DNA of 64,000 bases from Phoenix dactylifera (lineage: Eukaryota; Streptophyta; Magnoliopsida; Arecales; Arecaceae). Below are positions 10,801 to 22,689 of this stretch, in pieces (the stretch's first letter is position 1; each line of letters starts with the position of its first letter). The stretch lies in assembly GCF_009389715.1 (NCBI RefSeq), contig NC_052399.1, forward strand, positions 9,984,585 through 10,048,584. Direction: 5' to 3'. The notes beneath the pieces are model-generated. The model did no database searches, was not told the origin of the DNA, and saw only the letters and a list, made by a program, of their open reading frames with translations. The translations under genes were made by a program, and so were the position numbers.

Positions 10801-13520
10801 AAGAATAGCTGAACGGCAGTGCTGTTGCTGGTGCATATATTTCTTTCTTGTGGATCATGAGATGAGGATAGAAAATTGTTTACTTCTCTATGAGAAGAAG
10901 TGCATTATAGATGTTGCTATTCTCTAATGTATTCCCATTACCTTTTCTCTGCTTGTGTTGGTTATGGATACACAAGAACAGAAAAGAAAAATCTTATTGC
11001 AATCCTCTTGTGCTTCCTTATTTGCACAAATAGGTTATATAAGTTGCACAGTTAAAATTTTCAATTGTTTGTTATCATGTTAAAGTGGTGACCCAATCAA
11101 TTGAACTTGTCATTTAGATTGTTATGAAAATTTTTAGTTTCTGATGTAATTTTGACATCTCTATGCACAGTTGATGTTTTGTAGTGTTACCAGGAAAATG
11201 TTATGACATGTGTAACCAGGTAGAAGGTATTGCTGTGATTAATATATGTCTGCTACTCTGTGCAGATTAGCTCCCAGAAGAAGAAAACTGGCGTTATTGC
11301 TCCAAAGCGTTTTGTGCAAAGAGTGAAGAAACAAAATGAGCTTTTCCGCAGCTATATGCACCAGGTAATCCAGTTTGAAAACAAAAGGACATGGACATGG
11401 TAGCAGTCTTCGGAATATTCTTACAAGGCAGGATGTCCCATGGTGATCAAAATTTGTTTGCTTCTATGAATAATAATATTCTTGCCTATCATTATTTCAT
11501 ATTGATTGTAGCGACCTAAGCTGAATATCTTAGAACGATCATAATGATTGTTCCTGATTCATAGTCAATGATCACAAAATGCTTAGTCATAAAGGTTTTG
11601 ATTTTTCCTTACTTTATACTATCACAAAGTTTATGGGAGCCTCAATATAGCATCTTAAATGCCTGCATGTAGTAAATTGTCCTAATTGTCGTTATTCCAC
11701 TAGATAACTCATCTGTCTCCAGTCTAAAGTAGCATGGAGGTAGTGACCCCTGTGATTTATTTTAGCCAGCTCAAGTATAACCCTTATAATTGTTTTGACC
11801 ATCTGACATTCATACTTCTAGTCTCTTTTTTCTTCCAGCAATTTGTCCATTTTTCTTTCTTTTCAAAGTATATAGAAAGATGGAATCTATTGAGGACTTC
11901 TAAAAATGCCTTCCTCATGGAATGACATATGTCCAGCATTAGCTTATTCTAAGTTTGACACTAGAATATTATGGCTCATTATGGTGCCTCCTATTGCTTA
12001 CTCTGTTATATCTTGAGAGTCGCTCAGCTAATGTCAGAACCTTTTCCTCCTCTTTTTGTAGGATGCTCATGAATTTTTAAATTTCTTGCTCAATGAGCTT
12101 GTTGATATTCTGGAGAAAGAGTCCAATGCTGCAAAAGCTTCCCCTGAAACCTCATCATCATCAGAAAAGATTGCAAATGGGCTTAACCATCCTCAAGGCA
12201 ATGGTGTTCGAAAAGAGCCAGTTTCTACATGGGTGCACAAATGTTTTCAGGTGAATCAAGCAACTCATCCTAGTTCCTGAGTTATGGTGTTCTGATGCTC
12301 TGTATGTTTGCTTTGATGTAATTCATGTAGCTGTCTCTTTTTATGACCATTTACTTTCAAATGTATAGGGCATACTGACCAATGAAACAAGATGCTTACG
12401 GTGTGAAACTGTCACTGCAAGGGATGAAACTTTTTTGGACCTAAGCCTTGACATTGAGCAAAATAGTTCAATCACGAGCTGTCTCAAAAATTTCAGCTCA
12501 ACAGAGACTTTAAATGCTGAGGATAAGTTCTTCTGTGACAAATGTTGCAGGTACCTATTTTTGCCTATTCCATCTTTTTTGACATTATTTTTATATTTAT
12601 CCAGGTCAATTTGGTCAAGAGAAATTGTTGATTTAGTTTGAATGTCAAATTTTCCCCTGATGCTTTAATTGTTCTTATCATCTACAGAGTAACCTTAGCT
12701 TGAATTTTATATGAGAATTGAAAATGCTTGTATATATAATGAGCGCATGTATATGTGGATGCATGTATACGTGCATTTTGTGGGGTGCGTGCGCGTGCGA
12801 GAGAGAGAGAGAGAATAATTGCTGCATTTTCCTGGAGTTTGAGTTAATCATGCATCATGCACTATAGTTCCTATATTATTTGTGGAACTGCCAAATTGTT
12901 TAATTGCAAGTTTGCAACTGTGTTCTATTGGCCATAATATGTGAATTTTTATAAAAGTGAATAGCAGTATGTTAGATTTGAAACTATTGTTCATTTCATT
13001 AGATACTCTTCCAATTTCAATACTAATCCTTTTTTTTATGCATGCGTGTTACTAGCTACTTTTCTCAGTTTTGACAAGTGGGACCCGTTAAACTTAAACC
13101 CTGTTTATTCTTCAATGCAGTTTGCAAGAAGCCCAGAAGAGGATGAAGATAAAGCAGCCACCAAACATCCTAGTGATCCATCTCAAGCGCTTCAAGTACA
13201 TTGAGCAGCTTAGCCGGTACAAGAAGCTATCATATCATGTTGTGTTTCCTCTGGAGCTGAAGCTTAGCAACACCATTGACAATGCAGACTGCGAGTACTC
13301 TCTCTTTGCAGTTGTGGTGCATGTTGGGAGTGGGCCCAACCATGGTCACTATGTTAGTCTGGTCAAAAGTCATAACCATTGGCTGTTCTTTGATGATGAA
13401 AATGTGGAGATGATTGATGAGTCCACTATACAGACTTTCTTTGGGTCTACACAGGAGTACTCAAGCAACACTGACCATGGGTACATCTTGTTCTACGAGA
13501 GGCTTGGTGGAGGATGTTGA
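7877..13520 (+). CDS. UBP3: Ubiquitin carboxyl-terminal hydrolase, UBP3/UBP4 type (six exons)
   Basis: Exons: 7877-7993, 10064-10180, 11266-11364, 12062-12250, 12369-12550 and 13121-13520, all with GT-AG borders, joining to 367 codons (plant UBP3/UBP4 are about 370). The USP Cys box is [11 protein letters not shown] with catalytic Cys32. The His box is [10 protein letters not shown] with His311, followed by WLFFDDENV (acidic residue). Zinc-finger type CxxC pairs lie at 183/186 and 230/233. The start at 7877 gives the conserved [10 protein letters not shown]. An in-frame ATG at 7871 and another at 7835 lie upstream but are outside the conserved protein. It removes ubiquitin from substrates; the Arabidopsis pair acts in the nucleus and is needed for pollen. 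The only split codon is Ser235 (exons 5/6). Intron 1 is about 2.1 kb. UBP3 versus UBP4 cannot be separated. Confidence 0.95.
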
Positions 13521-15752
13521 AGGCTTTACAAACTTTTCAGTTGTGGGTAATTACACTGCTCATTTCTTCTCACCATATCAAATATTTTTCCTCCCTCCAT
13601 TTGGAATAGCTCAGAAAGTTTATGCTGGAGTGAGAGCATGCAACATCAGAGGTGGTCATGTATAGTGGATGCTGATGCATCATCTTGTTCATTTGATAAT
13701 AAAGTGAAAATGAGTTTTGAGGGTTTCAGTGAGAAGGAGAAGAGAGATTTACTTGTCTCCTTCACTGTTGGATATTTTAATATGGCAAAATGCAATTGCC
13801 TCAAACAAGCTCTCTGGGAGGTTAGCTTCAAGTCTTTGATAGCAACATTCTGGAACTGCTTATTATTGATCCTTTAATCAATTCCAGATACTAAGAAGTA
13901 ATAATGGTTGTCTTCCAAAGTTTGAAGGACGACCTTCATTTGTTCTACTCTAACCTTAACTTTAAAAATGCTATTTAATTTGCCATCGAGTGATATCCAT
14001 TTCTTAAGTGCTTGCAAATGATAAAATTCTAATTCTTCTGTTTTTGCAGTTGCCAAGCATAAGTTGAACTGCTGTAGAGCTGCATAATTTACGCTCTCTG
14101 GAAAGTGTATTTGCTGTACTATATACTTGATTTTTTGGTACGGGAATTGAGCCATTATTGCCTTCTTTCCTTAGAATTGAGCATCATCATTTTCACCTCC
14201 ATGACCGCCGCAATTGTTCAAGCTCATGCATGTTTGATACTATGTAAAACTACGTAGGGATCTACAGCTTCTTGGTTTGCTTCAAGCATATGCTTATTTC
14301 TTCAGTTGGAACAAGAACCATTTCTTTTTGTGAAAAAACTCAGTCTTGACATTATCATATAGCCAAAACAAAAGCTGTTAATTTCCAGTAATGGACCATA
14401 TTTCTATCATATTGCAGCGGCATCGCAATATGTTAAATTCATGAAGCACAGAAAAAAGGGAAAAGGGGAAAAAAAAAATCAAGATTTGGCTTAACTATGT
14501 AGCATACTACCTTCTATTTATTTAGCAATCCTGTATGTGAATAGGTGTGACATTGTTGGTAATCATGGAATTGTGTTGTGCAACCCAAGCAGTACGCATG
14601 TATATGTGCTGTTTTGCTGCCTTGTAGGGATGCAAAGACTTACACAAAATAATGAATAGGAGTTGGTCTGTGGAACAGCAGGAGCCATCAGACCATCTTA
14701 CAGTGCAAGCCATTGCATGAATACTAAATCTTCACAGATTGAAGAATATCCCTTGTGCTGCAGCTCGTATCCAAACATTTCGTACTTGTCGCCACCGATT
14801 ATGTGGAGAACTTTCACACAATACCTTTGGGTATCATAAACTGCTCCCAGCTCATTGAAGAAATCTGCTGAGAGCCTGAGGTCCCTCAGGGTATTCATAC
14901 ATGCCCTTGAAGCTAAATTCCTGTGATTATATATTAGCCTTATGATCGAAACAGATTAAGCATTTTTGTAATAAATGATAACTAAATAATATATGACTTA
15001 CTAATTTTTCAGATGTTAGAGTTTGATTGAGATGAGCTAAAGTGAGCCAAACCTAGCTTCAGCTGAGCTCGTTTACTAGTGTAGCAAGCCAAATTCAATC
15101 CAAGCACAAGCTACCCTTGAATGGCCTTCTCATTTGACAGCTCCTTTGTTGCTATGCTTGTCACTTCATAAGCAAGAAACCTCCTGCAGGCTTAAAAAAA
15201 ATGGAAGTAAATATAGTATTCCTGGGCTTGCAAGGCTCTCTTAGTAGCTAGTCCCTTGCAGGTGAAGTTTATCTTTTCCACCTGCTCGCTAGGGAAAAAT
15301 GGGACTTTGTTTCTTTTTGAATTAGGGGCATAGAAAGTGCATCCATTGCTCTCCATGAAGGAGATGGAGTAACATTAAGTAGTTCTTAGACATCCCCATG
15401 TTGTCTGATTGGGATTATGATTGATCGTGTTGATAGATGGTGGAAATGAGATCTGCCTACTTAATCTGTATGGCCCCTTCATATTATTTCTTGTGGTCTC
15501 AAATCACTCTCTTGAAATGACAAACTAGGTGAACTCACTACTTAACTGCCTGAGATGGCCTGTTTCTTCTCTTCTTATTCTTTAATACTGTTGCCTCTTT
15601 CTTGAAGTATCTTAATCATAGACCTCTTAATACTAGTTGCAGGAAAACTTTCAAGTCCTGCAATATTTTGACCTCAATACATAATTGAGCAAAAAGGTCC
15701 TAATTTTCTTGGTATTGGAGACAGTTATGGGATCTTGAAGGTTGCAGGGATG
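13521..15752. other. 3' flank of UBP and spacer
   Basis: Begins with the UBP 3' UTR. A 66-codon minus frame (14698-14898) encodes LSADFFNELGAVYDTQRYC and KVLHIIGGDKYEMFGYELQH. It reads like real protein but matches no family I know and has no partner exons, so it is only noted. Otherwise AT-rich DNA without recognisable content. Confidence 0.4.
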
Positions 15753-15879
15753 TTTTTTTTTTCTTTTTTTTTTTCGAATTAGAATGGCGGAGAGCTGGTT
15801 GAAGATCAACTTGAGGGATAAGGGTAGAATCGAACCCAGGTCACAAGAGACTTTATCAATTAAACCAATTGGCACCCTC
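15753..15879 (-). mobile_element. tRNA-derived SINE
   Basis: On the minus strand the element begins GAGGGTGCCAATTGG and has a Pol III A-box-like word (TGGTTTAATTGA) and a B box (GGTTCGATTCT). It ends in CGAAAAAAAAAAAAAG plus more A, the 23-bp T-rich tract at 15753-15774 on the + strand. Length about 127 bp. This is the layout of a short plant SINE with a tRNA head. No convincing TSD was found, so the ends are approximate. Confidence 0.7.
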
Positions 15880-16454
15880 ACGTTATAAACCAATGCGAGC
15901 ATTGAGGTGATCACAAAAGAAAACAGAAACTTCGCATGTTTTATCAATGTTTCGTTGAGTGCGGTATTATAGATTCATAATATATTTCGTTGCTGGAATT
16001 TGCAAGAATTTTATATATCAAATGAGCATGCCCTTAACTTATGATTACTCCACCATTCTTGTTATTTTATGATTACTACACATTATTGTTATCATTTATC
16101 AGCATTGCTGCTACCACTACTACTACAAAATTTACTACTGCTTCATCAAAATCATTTTAATGCAGCTAAATTATTATTATAGTTGTTGGTGCAAGACACA
16201 AGAAATTAAGAAGGGATCTCGAATGGACTTGGCAACCCCAGAAGATATCAACCAATAACTATAGGAAGCCAAGAGAATCAGAGAAACAAGTATCCATACG
16301 GTGGCATTTTTTTTTTTTTTTTGTGTGTACATAAATGTGCAAAGAGATTCATTTCTTTATTGTCAGCAAGAACACTGTACAACACCAGAAAGCGACGTGC
16401 ACCTCTCTCTTAATTAAACTGTCCGAAAATAAAGAAAAGAAGAAAAAAAAAAAC
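15880..16454. other. Spacer and MYB 3' flank
   Basis: AT-rich, with T- and A-rich runs at 16308-16322 and 16441-16453. Holds the 3' UTR of the minus-strand MYB gene. No gene is seen. Confidence 0.5.
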
Positions 16455-17686
16455 TCAAGCAAACTCGGCCAAAAGAGGCTCATCGAATAAGACCTCAGGC
16501 CAGAATGAATTAGCAGCGACACTCCCGCCATAGATCGAAGAGCTACAAGCATCTCCGCTGCCCATCGAGGCATCAGCTAGAGGAGGAAGAGCTGAAGGAG
16601 GAGGAGACACCATCGGTGCTGCAAGGCCTTTGCTCTCTCCCTGGCTAAAATAAATAGATGTGGCATCATTGCCCGGAGACTGCTCCAAACTGCATGAAAT
16701 CTCAGACAAGTGGTGAAGTTGAGTTCGAGCATCAACCACTGCAAAAGGGCTACGAGAAAGATCTGTAGACAATATCATCGTAGTAAGAGGTTGCAGGTTC
16801 GGTAAGTTTGTGGGATCCATTTCACTAGTGATGCCGCCAAGATCGTTGTCACCAGTACTAGTATTAATTGCAGCCGAGGACTGAAGGAGGTAGCGCTGGA
16901 GGTTGGCCAACTGAACTGCTTCTGCGCGTAACTGGTCATCCAACGAGCGGTAGTCCATGGGAGGAACTCCGAGGCTAGCGAGGGCCATAAGTTGGGGCAG
17001 GGTGGCGAAAAGGTCGGTCCTTGGGCGATGGGTCACCGGGTCGATGCCGGCACGGATCAACTTCTTCTTTAGATGGGTGTTCCAAAAGTTCTTTATCTCG
17101 TTGTCGGTACGGCCTGGGAGGTGTGCTGCGATTGCCGACCACCTGAGGAAACAAAAGCAGCGAGACGGCCGGCCGGGCTTTAGATGAAAGAATAGCTAGA
17201 TGCGAAAAATGGAGTTCCCCCTTGGTCACTGGTGTCGCATGGGGAATGTACGTAGGAGGCTAAGGCTGGAATATAAAGGTTGGTGGAAAGTGAGAGAACG
17301 TGAGAGAATTACTTGTTGCCGAGGATGGAGTGAAGATGGAGAATGGTTTGTTCTTCCTCAGAGGAGAACTTCCCTCTCTTGATGTCTGGCCTCAGGTAGT
17401 TTGTCCATCTAAGCCTGCAGCTCTTGCCACATCTGTTGAGTCCTATACATACGGTAGAACAAAGACTTTTACATAGGTATCTGCGAGAAATATTCGAAAA
17501 TATTTGATATATAATGTCTGTACTTGAGAGAGAGAGAGAGAGAGAGAGAGTACCAGCAAGTTTTGGCAGGGCTCTCCAGCTGCCATGACCATGCTTTTGG
17601 ATGCATTGCACGAGCTTCTGGTCTTCTTCAGCAGTCCAGGGGCCCTTCTTGAGGCCAACCTCGTCGCAGCAGGGAGATCTTCCCAT
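16455..17686 (-). CDS. R2R3-MYB transcription factor, MYB53/92/93 (subgroup 24) type
   Basis: Three exons read right to left: 17554-17686, 17313-17442 and 16455-17142, with GT-AG borders, giving 316 codons. The split codons fall at the classical plant R2R3-MYB intron positions (Gly45, Lys88). R2 (about residues 14-62) and R3 (67-113) have the spaced tryptophans, [12 protein letters not shown] and [20 protein letters not shown]. The post-domain motif [14 protein letters not shown] followed by [10 protein letters not shown] is typical of the MYB53/92/93 group, whose Arabidopsis members act in root suberin and lateral-root control. The C-terminus is Ser/Pro-rich with an acidic, aromatic end ([16 protein letters not shown]), a likely activation region. 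Intron 1 contains a (GA)n tract of about 24 bp (17527-17550). Nuclear DNA-binding regulator; targets here are unknown. Group assignment is by motif memory. Confidence 0.92.
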
Positions 17687-18608
17687 CGTTCCCTGCTTCG
17701 AGGGGAGTGGTGGCCCAAGTTATCTCCTCAGTCGTTCAGTCCATGGCCATATTTATACGCCTGCTTAGCCTGTGGCGCGGCTCTGATTAAATTTTTTGTT
17801 TCTTTGAGACAACGACTAATTAGCCCTCGCGTCACTAGAAAATTTCAAGATTTCTAACGTTTGTTCGTTTTGAATATAACAAGAGTACGTGAGGAGGAAC
17901 AAGCGTATATAATGTAGAAAACAACATTTTTTTCTTTCATATATAACATTTTAGGACATCGCAGCAACTATTGAGAAACTAATTAAGTCACATATATAAT
18001 ACACATCTATTAGCAATGTATTATTTATACCTAATACAGTCATGATGAGTATGGCAATCTTATGATTAGTACCCACGATTTGAATAGATCTTGGCACTTT
18101 TAAAGGGAAAGCCTTTAGAGGTGAGGTGCCAACCAACTCAGCTAATAGTTGTTGGCATGATCAGCATCGCATCAGTTGTTTTGAAAACCCTATGATCAAA
18201 TTAAATGAGTTGTTTGAGAGGAATCTATCGTGAATGTTTTGAAATTGTTAAATTTTGATCAAATAATCCACATTGTATTGATGTTTTTGAGATTACATAT
18301 AACTTGTGAGCAGAGAGAGATAATGCAAAGGGATCTAGAATCTAAGCATTATAAACTAATTATCTCACTTGGCATGGTTACGTGTTTGAAGTGGATTTCA
18401 AAAGATTACTCCTTATTTCCTTTTTCTTTATCCTGTTCATTTTGCAATCCTTATGTGACAACAAGATACATTTATACAACTGATTTAGTTTAGATGGCAG
18501 CTTATAATAGATGAAAAGTAACACTATATCAGTTTTCTTCTATAAAATTGTCCTGACATGCAACCCAAAAACCTCCTTAGCGACGTACCCATCTTTTCCT
18601 CTATATTC
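17687..18608. other. MYB upstream region and spacer
   Basis: Contains the MYB promoter and 5' UTR just right of 17686. The remainder is AT-rich host DNA interrupted at 18609 by a retrotransposon. No further gene or RNA is seen. Confidence 0.5.
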
Positions 18609-18675
18609 ATATTTGTTGGGGAAAAATAGACCACCCCACAAATACAATTAAGGCACCCAGATTCGAGCACAAAAG

Positions 18676-19693
18676 CTGCCGAGCTCATAAGGCTGAGCCG
18701 AGCTCATAGGCCGAGCCGAGCTTAGAAGGCTAAGGCCAGAAGGCTGAGCACAGAAGCTGCCGAGCTCATCCAGGCCGAGCTCATCCAGGCCGAGCTCATC
18801 CAGGCTGCCGAGCTCAGAAGACTAAGGCCAGAAGGCCGAGCACAGAAGCTGTCGAGCCCATCCAGGCCGAGTTCATAGGCCGAGCCGAGCTCAAAAGGCT
18901 AAGGCCAGAAGGCTGAGCACAGAAGCTGCCGAGCTCATCTAGGCCGAGCTCATCCAGGCTGCCGAGCTCAGAAGACTAAGGCCAGAAGGCCGAGCACAGA
19001 AGACTAAGGCCAGAAGGCCGAGCACAGAAGCTGCCGAGCTCATCTAGGCCGAGCTCATCCAGGCTGCCGAGCTTAGAAGACTAAGGCCAGAAGGCCGAGC
19101 ACAGAAGCTGCCGAGCTCATCTAGGCCGAGCTCATCCAGGCCGCCGAGCACAGAAGGCTACCGAGCTCATCCAGGCTGCCGAGCTCAGAAGGCTAAGGCC
19201 AGAAGGCCGAGCACAGAAGCTGTCGAGCCCATCCAGGCCGAGCTCATAGGCCGAGCCGAGCTCAGAAGGCTGCCGAGCTCAGAAGACTAAGGCTAGAAGG
19301 CCGAGCACAGAAGCTGCCGAGCTTATCCAGGACGAGCTCATCCAGGCCGCCGAGCACAAAAGGCTGCCGAGCTCATCCAGGTTGCCGAGCTCATAAGACT
19401 AAGGCTAGAAGGCCGAGCACAGAAGCTGTCGAGCCCATCCAAGCCGAGCTCATAGGCCGAGCCAAGCTCAGAAGGCTGCCGAGCTCATCCAGGCCGCCGA
19501 GCTCAGAAGGCTAAGGCCAGAGGCTGAGCACAGAAGCTGTCGAGCCCATCCAGGCCGAGCCGAGCTCAGAAGGCTGCCGAGCTAATCCAGGCTGCCGAAC
19601 TCAAAAAACTAAGGCCAAAAGGCCGAGCACAGAAGCTGTCGAGCCCATCCAGGCCAAGCTCATAAGCCGAGCCGAGCTCAGAAGGCTGAGCAA
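18676..19693 (+). repeat. GCCGAGCTC-rich tandem array in the 5' LTR of family B
   Basis: About 1 kb made almost only of permutations of GCCGAGCTCATCCAG, GCCGAGCACAGAAGCTG and GAAGACTAAGGCCAGAAG, forming higher-order units of roughly 75-130 bp. The array continues in pieces at 19848-19960 and 20530-20640, either side of trapped foreign sequence. Frames through it are low-complexity and not genes. Confidence 0.9.
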
Positions 19694-19694
19694 A

Positions 19695-19847
19695 CCAATT
19701 ATGTGCTTCAATATAATTACCTGGAGTAAGCGCTATAGCTTGTTTCCAATACTCAGCAGCTTGATCGAACCAAGCCTCCGCAATTTCGGAATCACCCTGT
19801 AGAATGGCCTGTTCTCCCCGGTCGGAATAGGTGGTTCCTTTCCTTAG
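19695..19847 (-). other. ycf3: Chloroplast DNA insert: ycf3 exon 3 start and intron end (NUPT)
   Basis: On the minus strand 19695-19820 encodes 42 codons of the plastid photosystem I assembly protein Ycf3: [17 protein letters not shown], then [19 protein letters not shown] and IEAHNW. This is open and essentially identical to the angiosperm protein as I know it. Next to the first exon-3 base the sequence continues as GTCGGAATAGGTGG (19821 onward, plus strand), the expected end of the second ycf3 group II intron. The transfer was therefore DNA, not spliced RNA. It is non-functional here: no start, no promoter, and embedded in the LTR array. Confidence 0.88.
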
Positions 19848-19960
19848 AAGCTGCCGAACTCATCCAGGCTGCCGAGCTCAGAAGACTAAGGCCAGAAGGC
19901 CGAGCACAGAAGCTGCCGAGCTCATCCAGGCCGAGCTCATCTAGGTTGCCGAGCTCAGAA

Positions 19961-20529
19961 AATGACAAGAACCCACTAGGAGACCTGCCCTAGGAACCCT
20001 TGAATCAATTTGCTATACTTGCCCCGAGATTGCTAGAAAAACAAGTTGTAGGAGATCAGATTAGAACTCTAAGGAAACTAAGTCCTTAAAACCCTAATCC
20101 TTGAAGACGCCACAAAGGTTGATCACTCCCTTTGATAAGTCAGAATTTTGTATTCTAATCCAAGAAAGATCGAGAGGCTACCATGGCAAGATTTATTGGA
20201 GGCTTAAACAAAGAGGTTGCTGATGTGGTTGAATTGCAACACTATGTGGAGATGGAGGAGCTGTTGCACAAGGCCATCAAAATAGAAAAGCAAATCAAGT
20301 CCAAAGGATCCAAATCGGGTTTGGCTTCTAGTTCCACATGGAAGTCTAATTGGAAGGATAACAAATCTGCCCATGTTGAGAAAGTCTTAGCCCATGTTCG
20401 GTTCCTGTCATCCTAGTCCCAAAGAAAGATGGAACATGGCGCATGTGTGTGGATTGCCGAGCCATCAACAAAATAACAGTTAAGTATAGACATCCGCTTG
20501 AACCATTCGGCCAGCCCCTTGATCTCTAT
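19961..20529 (+). pseudogene. Trapped gypsy gag-RT chimera inside the 5' LTR
   Basis: 20183-20385 encodes [20 protein letters not shown] and a Lys-rich tail, a Ty3/gypsy gag segment. 20404-20496 encodes [18 protein letters not shown] and RAINKITVKYRHP, the reverse transcriptase finger region of a chromovirus/gypsy polymerase. The gag zinc knuckle, the protease and the RT N-terminus that normally lie between are missing, so the two parts were joined by deletion. The text is absent from the 3' LTR. It differs in family from the host element and ends abruptly back into the GCCGAG array. Confidence 0.8.
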
Positions 20530-20993
20530 CAGAAGGCTAAGGCCCAGAAGGCCGAGCACAGAAGCTGCCGAGCTCATCCAGAAGGCTGCCGAGCACAGAA
20601 GGGTAATCATAGAAGGCCGAGCTGACCTCAAAAGGCCGACCTCGTCCACATGCTGTGGCCATGCCCTGCAGCAGCCTTACCGCACCATGCTTTGCTTGCC
20701 GGCCACGCCATGGCATATCAACCGAGGACCATACCCTGCTACGACCGCCAACAATCATCACGCGTGGCCTCCCCAGACCTCCAACTTACTCCACAATTAA
20801 TGCGCACGTCGCCTGCTGCCTACGGATCTCCAGTTCTCCACGGCAAATCAGCACGACAGTGTTCAATCAGCCGGGACAATTTTCTGACTCCGACGTGGTC
20901 TCACACTACAGCATTAATTCGTCTGATCGTGCGACATGCTCAAACTGTACGACAACCTCGCTCCATCATCTCACAGGTAATCCAGCACCTCTC

Positions 20994-21000
20994 TATAAAA
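20994..21000 (+). promoter_or_regulatory. TATA box of the family B 5' LTR
   Basis: TATAAAA in the context CTCTCTATAAAAGGAG. The identical element in the 3' LTR is at 24093-24099, and the family-A LTR has its counterpart at 52283-52289. It marks the U3/R transition about 320 bp before the LTR end. Confidence 0.7.
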
Positions 21001-21320
21001 GGAGAACCACTCCATTTTAGAGGGGGCTGGCTGGCTGGTAGACAGAAAAAAAAACTCTGATTCATACTATTTCCTCCAAGAACACATTGGCCCCCTATGA
21101 CTTAGGCATCGAAGGGCCGGTGTCGGAAAGCCCGGCCACCGGCTTCTTGCAGGTTCCCCCGGAAGGAGCCGCACGCCGACGATCCACCGCCCACCGTTCT
21201 CGCTCACAGGCCCCCCCGGAGGACGCCGCCAGACGACGAACCGCCGTCCGCCGTTTCTCCCACTGGAGCTCCTCCTCCTCCTCGGTTCGCGGCCGCCCCC
21301 GGGTCCAATTTCCAGCAACA

Positions 21321-22628
21321 GTTGGCACTAGAGGAAGGGTCCGAGTCGCGGCCATGAAACTAAGGAGCAGAGGAGTCTTTAACGCCTCTCAGCATCATGC
21401 TCCAAGTCCCAAACGCTCAATCCAGAATTCATCACCAAGATCTCCGGTAGATCAAGTTCCACAAGTCCAACTCGAGCACTTCGATGCGCTAGTGCAGCAA
21501 GTCCAAGCGCTAGCCATTGCAACCCAAAGCCTGCAACAAGTGGAGGCCCCTCCTGTGCCGCCTCCACGGGATCATGTTAAGCAGAGGAAGAAACTTTCTC
21601 CCGAGCCATCTCGAATCAGGCATGGCTCCCGCTCCAATGACGTATGTGGGGGCAACCAGTGAGAAGTAGTCCAAGTCTCACGCCAACGAGTTGGAGGAAA
21701 AAAGAAATAAAAGCTGAGGTCTTGAGAAGGAGAGTTATGGAGCTTTAAAATAGGATTGTAAGCCTCTGTGACAAAGGGTACAACCCCATTAAATTTCATT
21801 GTCCTTCCAAGTCTTCTGTCTTCCGGCAGCAAGCAAGAAACCAGCATGTACTCCCTCCTCACGGGCATAAGTCCTCAGGACAGCGCCCGCGACGTTGCTC
21901 CCCTTCAGAGCGACGCCATCACAGAAGCCCCCGCCGAGCTCATACAGGCCGAGCTCATGTAGACCGAGCTCATGCAGGCTGCTAAGCTCAGAAGACTGCC
22001 GAGCTCATCTAGAAGGCCAAGCTCAGCAGGCCGCCGAGCTCAGAAGCCCAAGCGCAGAACACCTCCTAGAAAATCGAGCTAAAGAAGGCCGGTGCTGAAC
22101 CAAGTCTTGAGGGACTTCAAAGCTCGAGAGCCATCAAAATATTTCCAAAAGGTACATGACGCCACTTTGGCTTCAAATAATTTCAATATTTTATCTATTT
22201 TCAGGTCGGAGAATCTAAAAAATGACCTACGAGTATCCCTATCTCCAACGTAGCCCCGCTCCGAATAAGGGCGCACGATCGCCAACGAATGAAGTCCATC
22301 TTCCGTATGTCTCCAAGATCGGGTTCTCGATTAAGCTCGGATCCCCCAGTTAAAGGATTAACGTCTTGCTCCATCGACTAATCGAGCTCGGCTCGATCTC
22401 CATCGACTAATCGAGCTCGGCTCGATTTCGGCTCGATCGCCAACAGACAAGGCCAAAGAAGGCCGCTGAGTCAACATGGAGCACTTAACTCCAACTGCAT
22501 TAGAGGTACACCCTACTTGGCACGTACATCTCTATACATATTTGGCTATATTACAGGATGATCGACGACTGTCCTACTTCCTCCGCCCGAGCCAAAAAGC
22601 AGCTCGAACTCGGAAGTCAGAAGATAGT
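21321..22628 (+). mobile_element. Internal region of family B element with truncated gag
   Basis: The primer-binding position is at 21321. A frame from ATG 21354 to a stop at 21660-21662 encodes 102 residues starting MKLRSRGVFNASQHH, a gag-like basic N-terminus with a Gln-rich helix (HFDALVQQVQALAIATQ). It stops well short of a capsid domain. 21930-22060 holds another patch of GCCGAGCTC units. 22380-22440 has a duplicated GACTAATCGAGCTCGGCTCGA motif. The purine-rich GAAGTCAGAAGATAG just before 22629 is the likely polypurine tract. No pol is present. Confidence 0.75.
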
Positions 22629-22689
22629 GTTGGGAAAAAAATAGACCAGCCTACAAATACAATTAAGGCACACAAAGGCTGCCGAGCTC

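Noticed and set aside
14698-14898. 66-codon minus frame downstream of UBP
   Set aside because: Reads somewhat like protein but has no start context, partner exons or recognised family; mentioned only in the spacer entry.
18676-19693. CRISPR-like appearance of regularly repeated text
   Set aside because: Plant nuclear LTR array; units are contiguous permutations without unique spacers.
20650-21060. 136- and 121-codon frames at 20650-21060, with similar ones at 23748-24143
   Set aside because: They are LTR sequence (U3/R) present in both LTRs; similarity reflects the repeat, not protein conservation.
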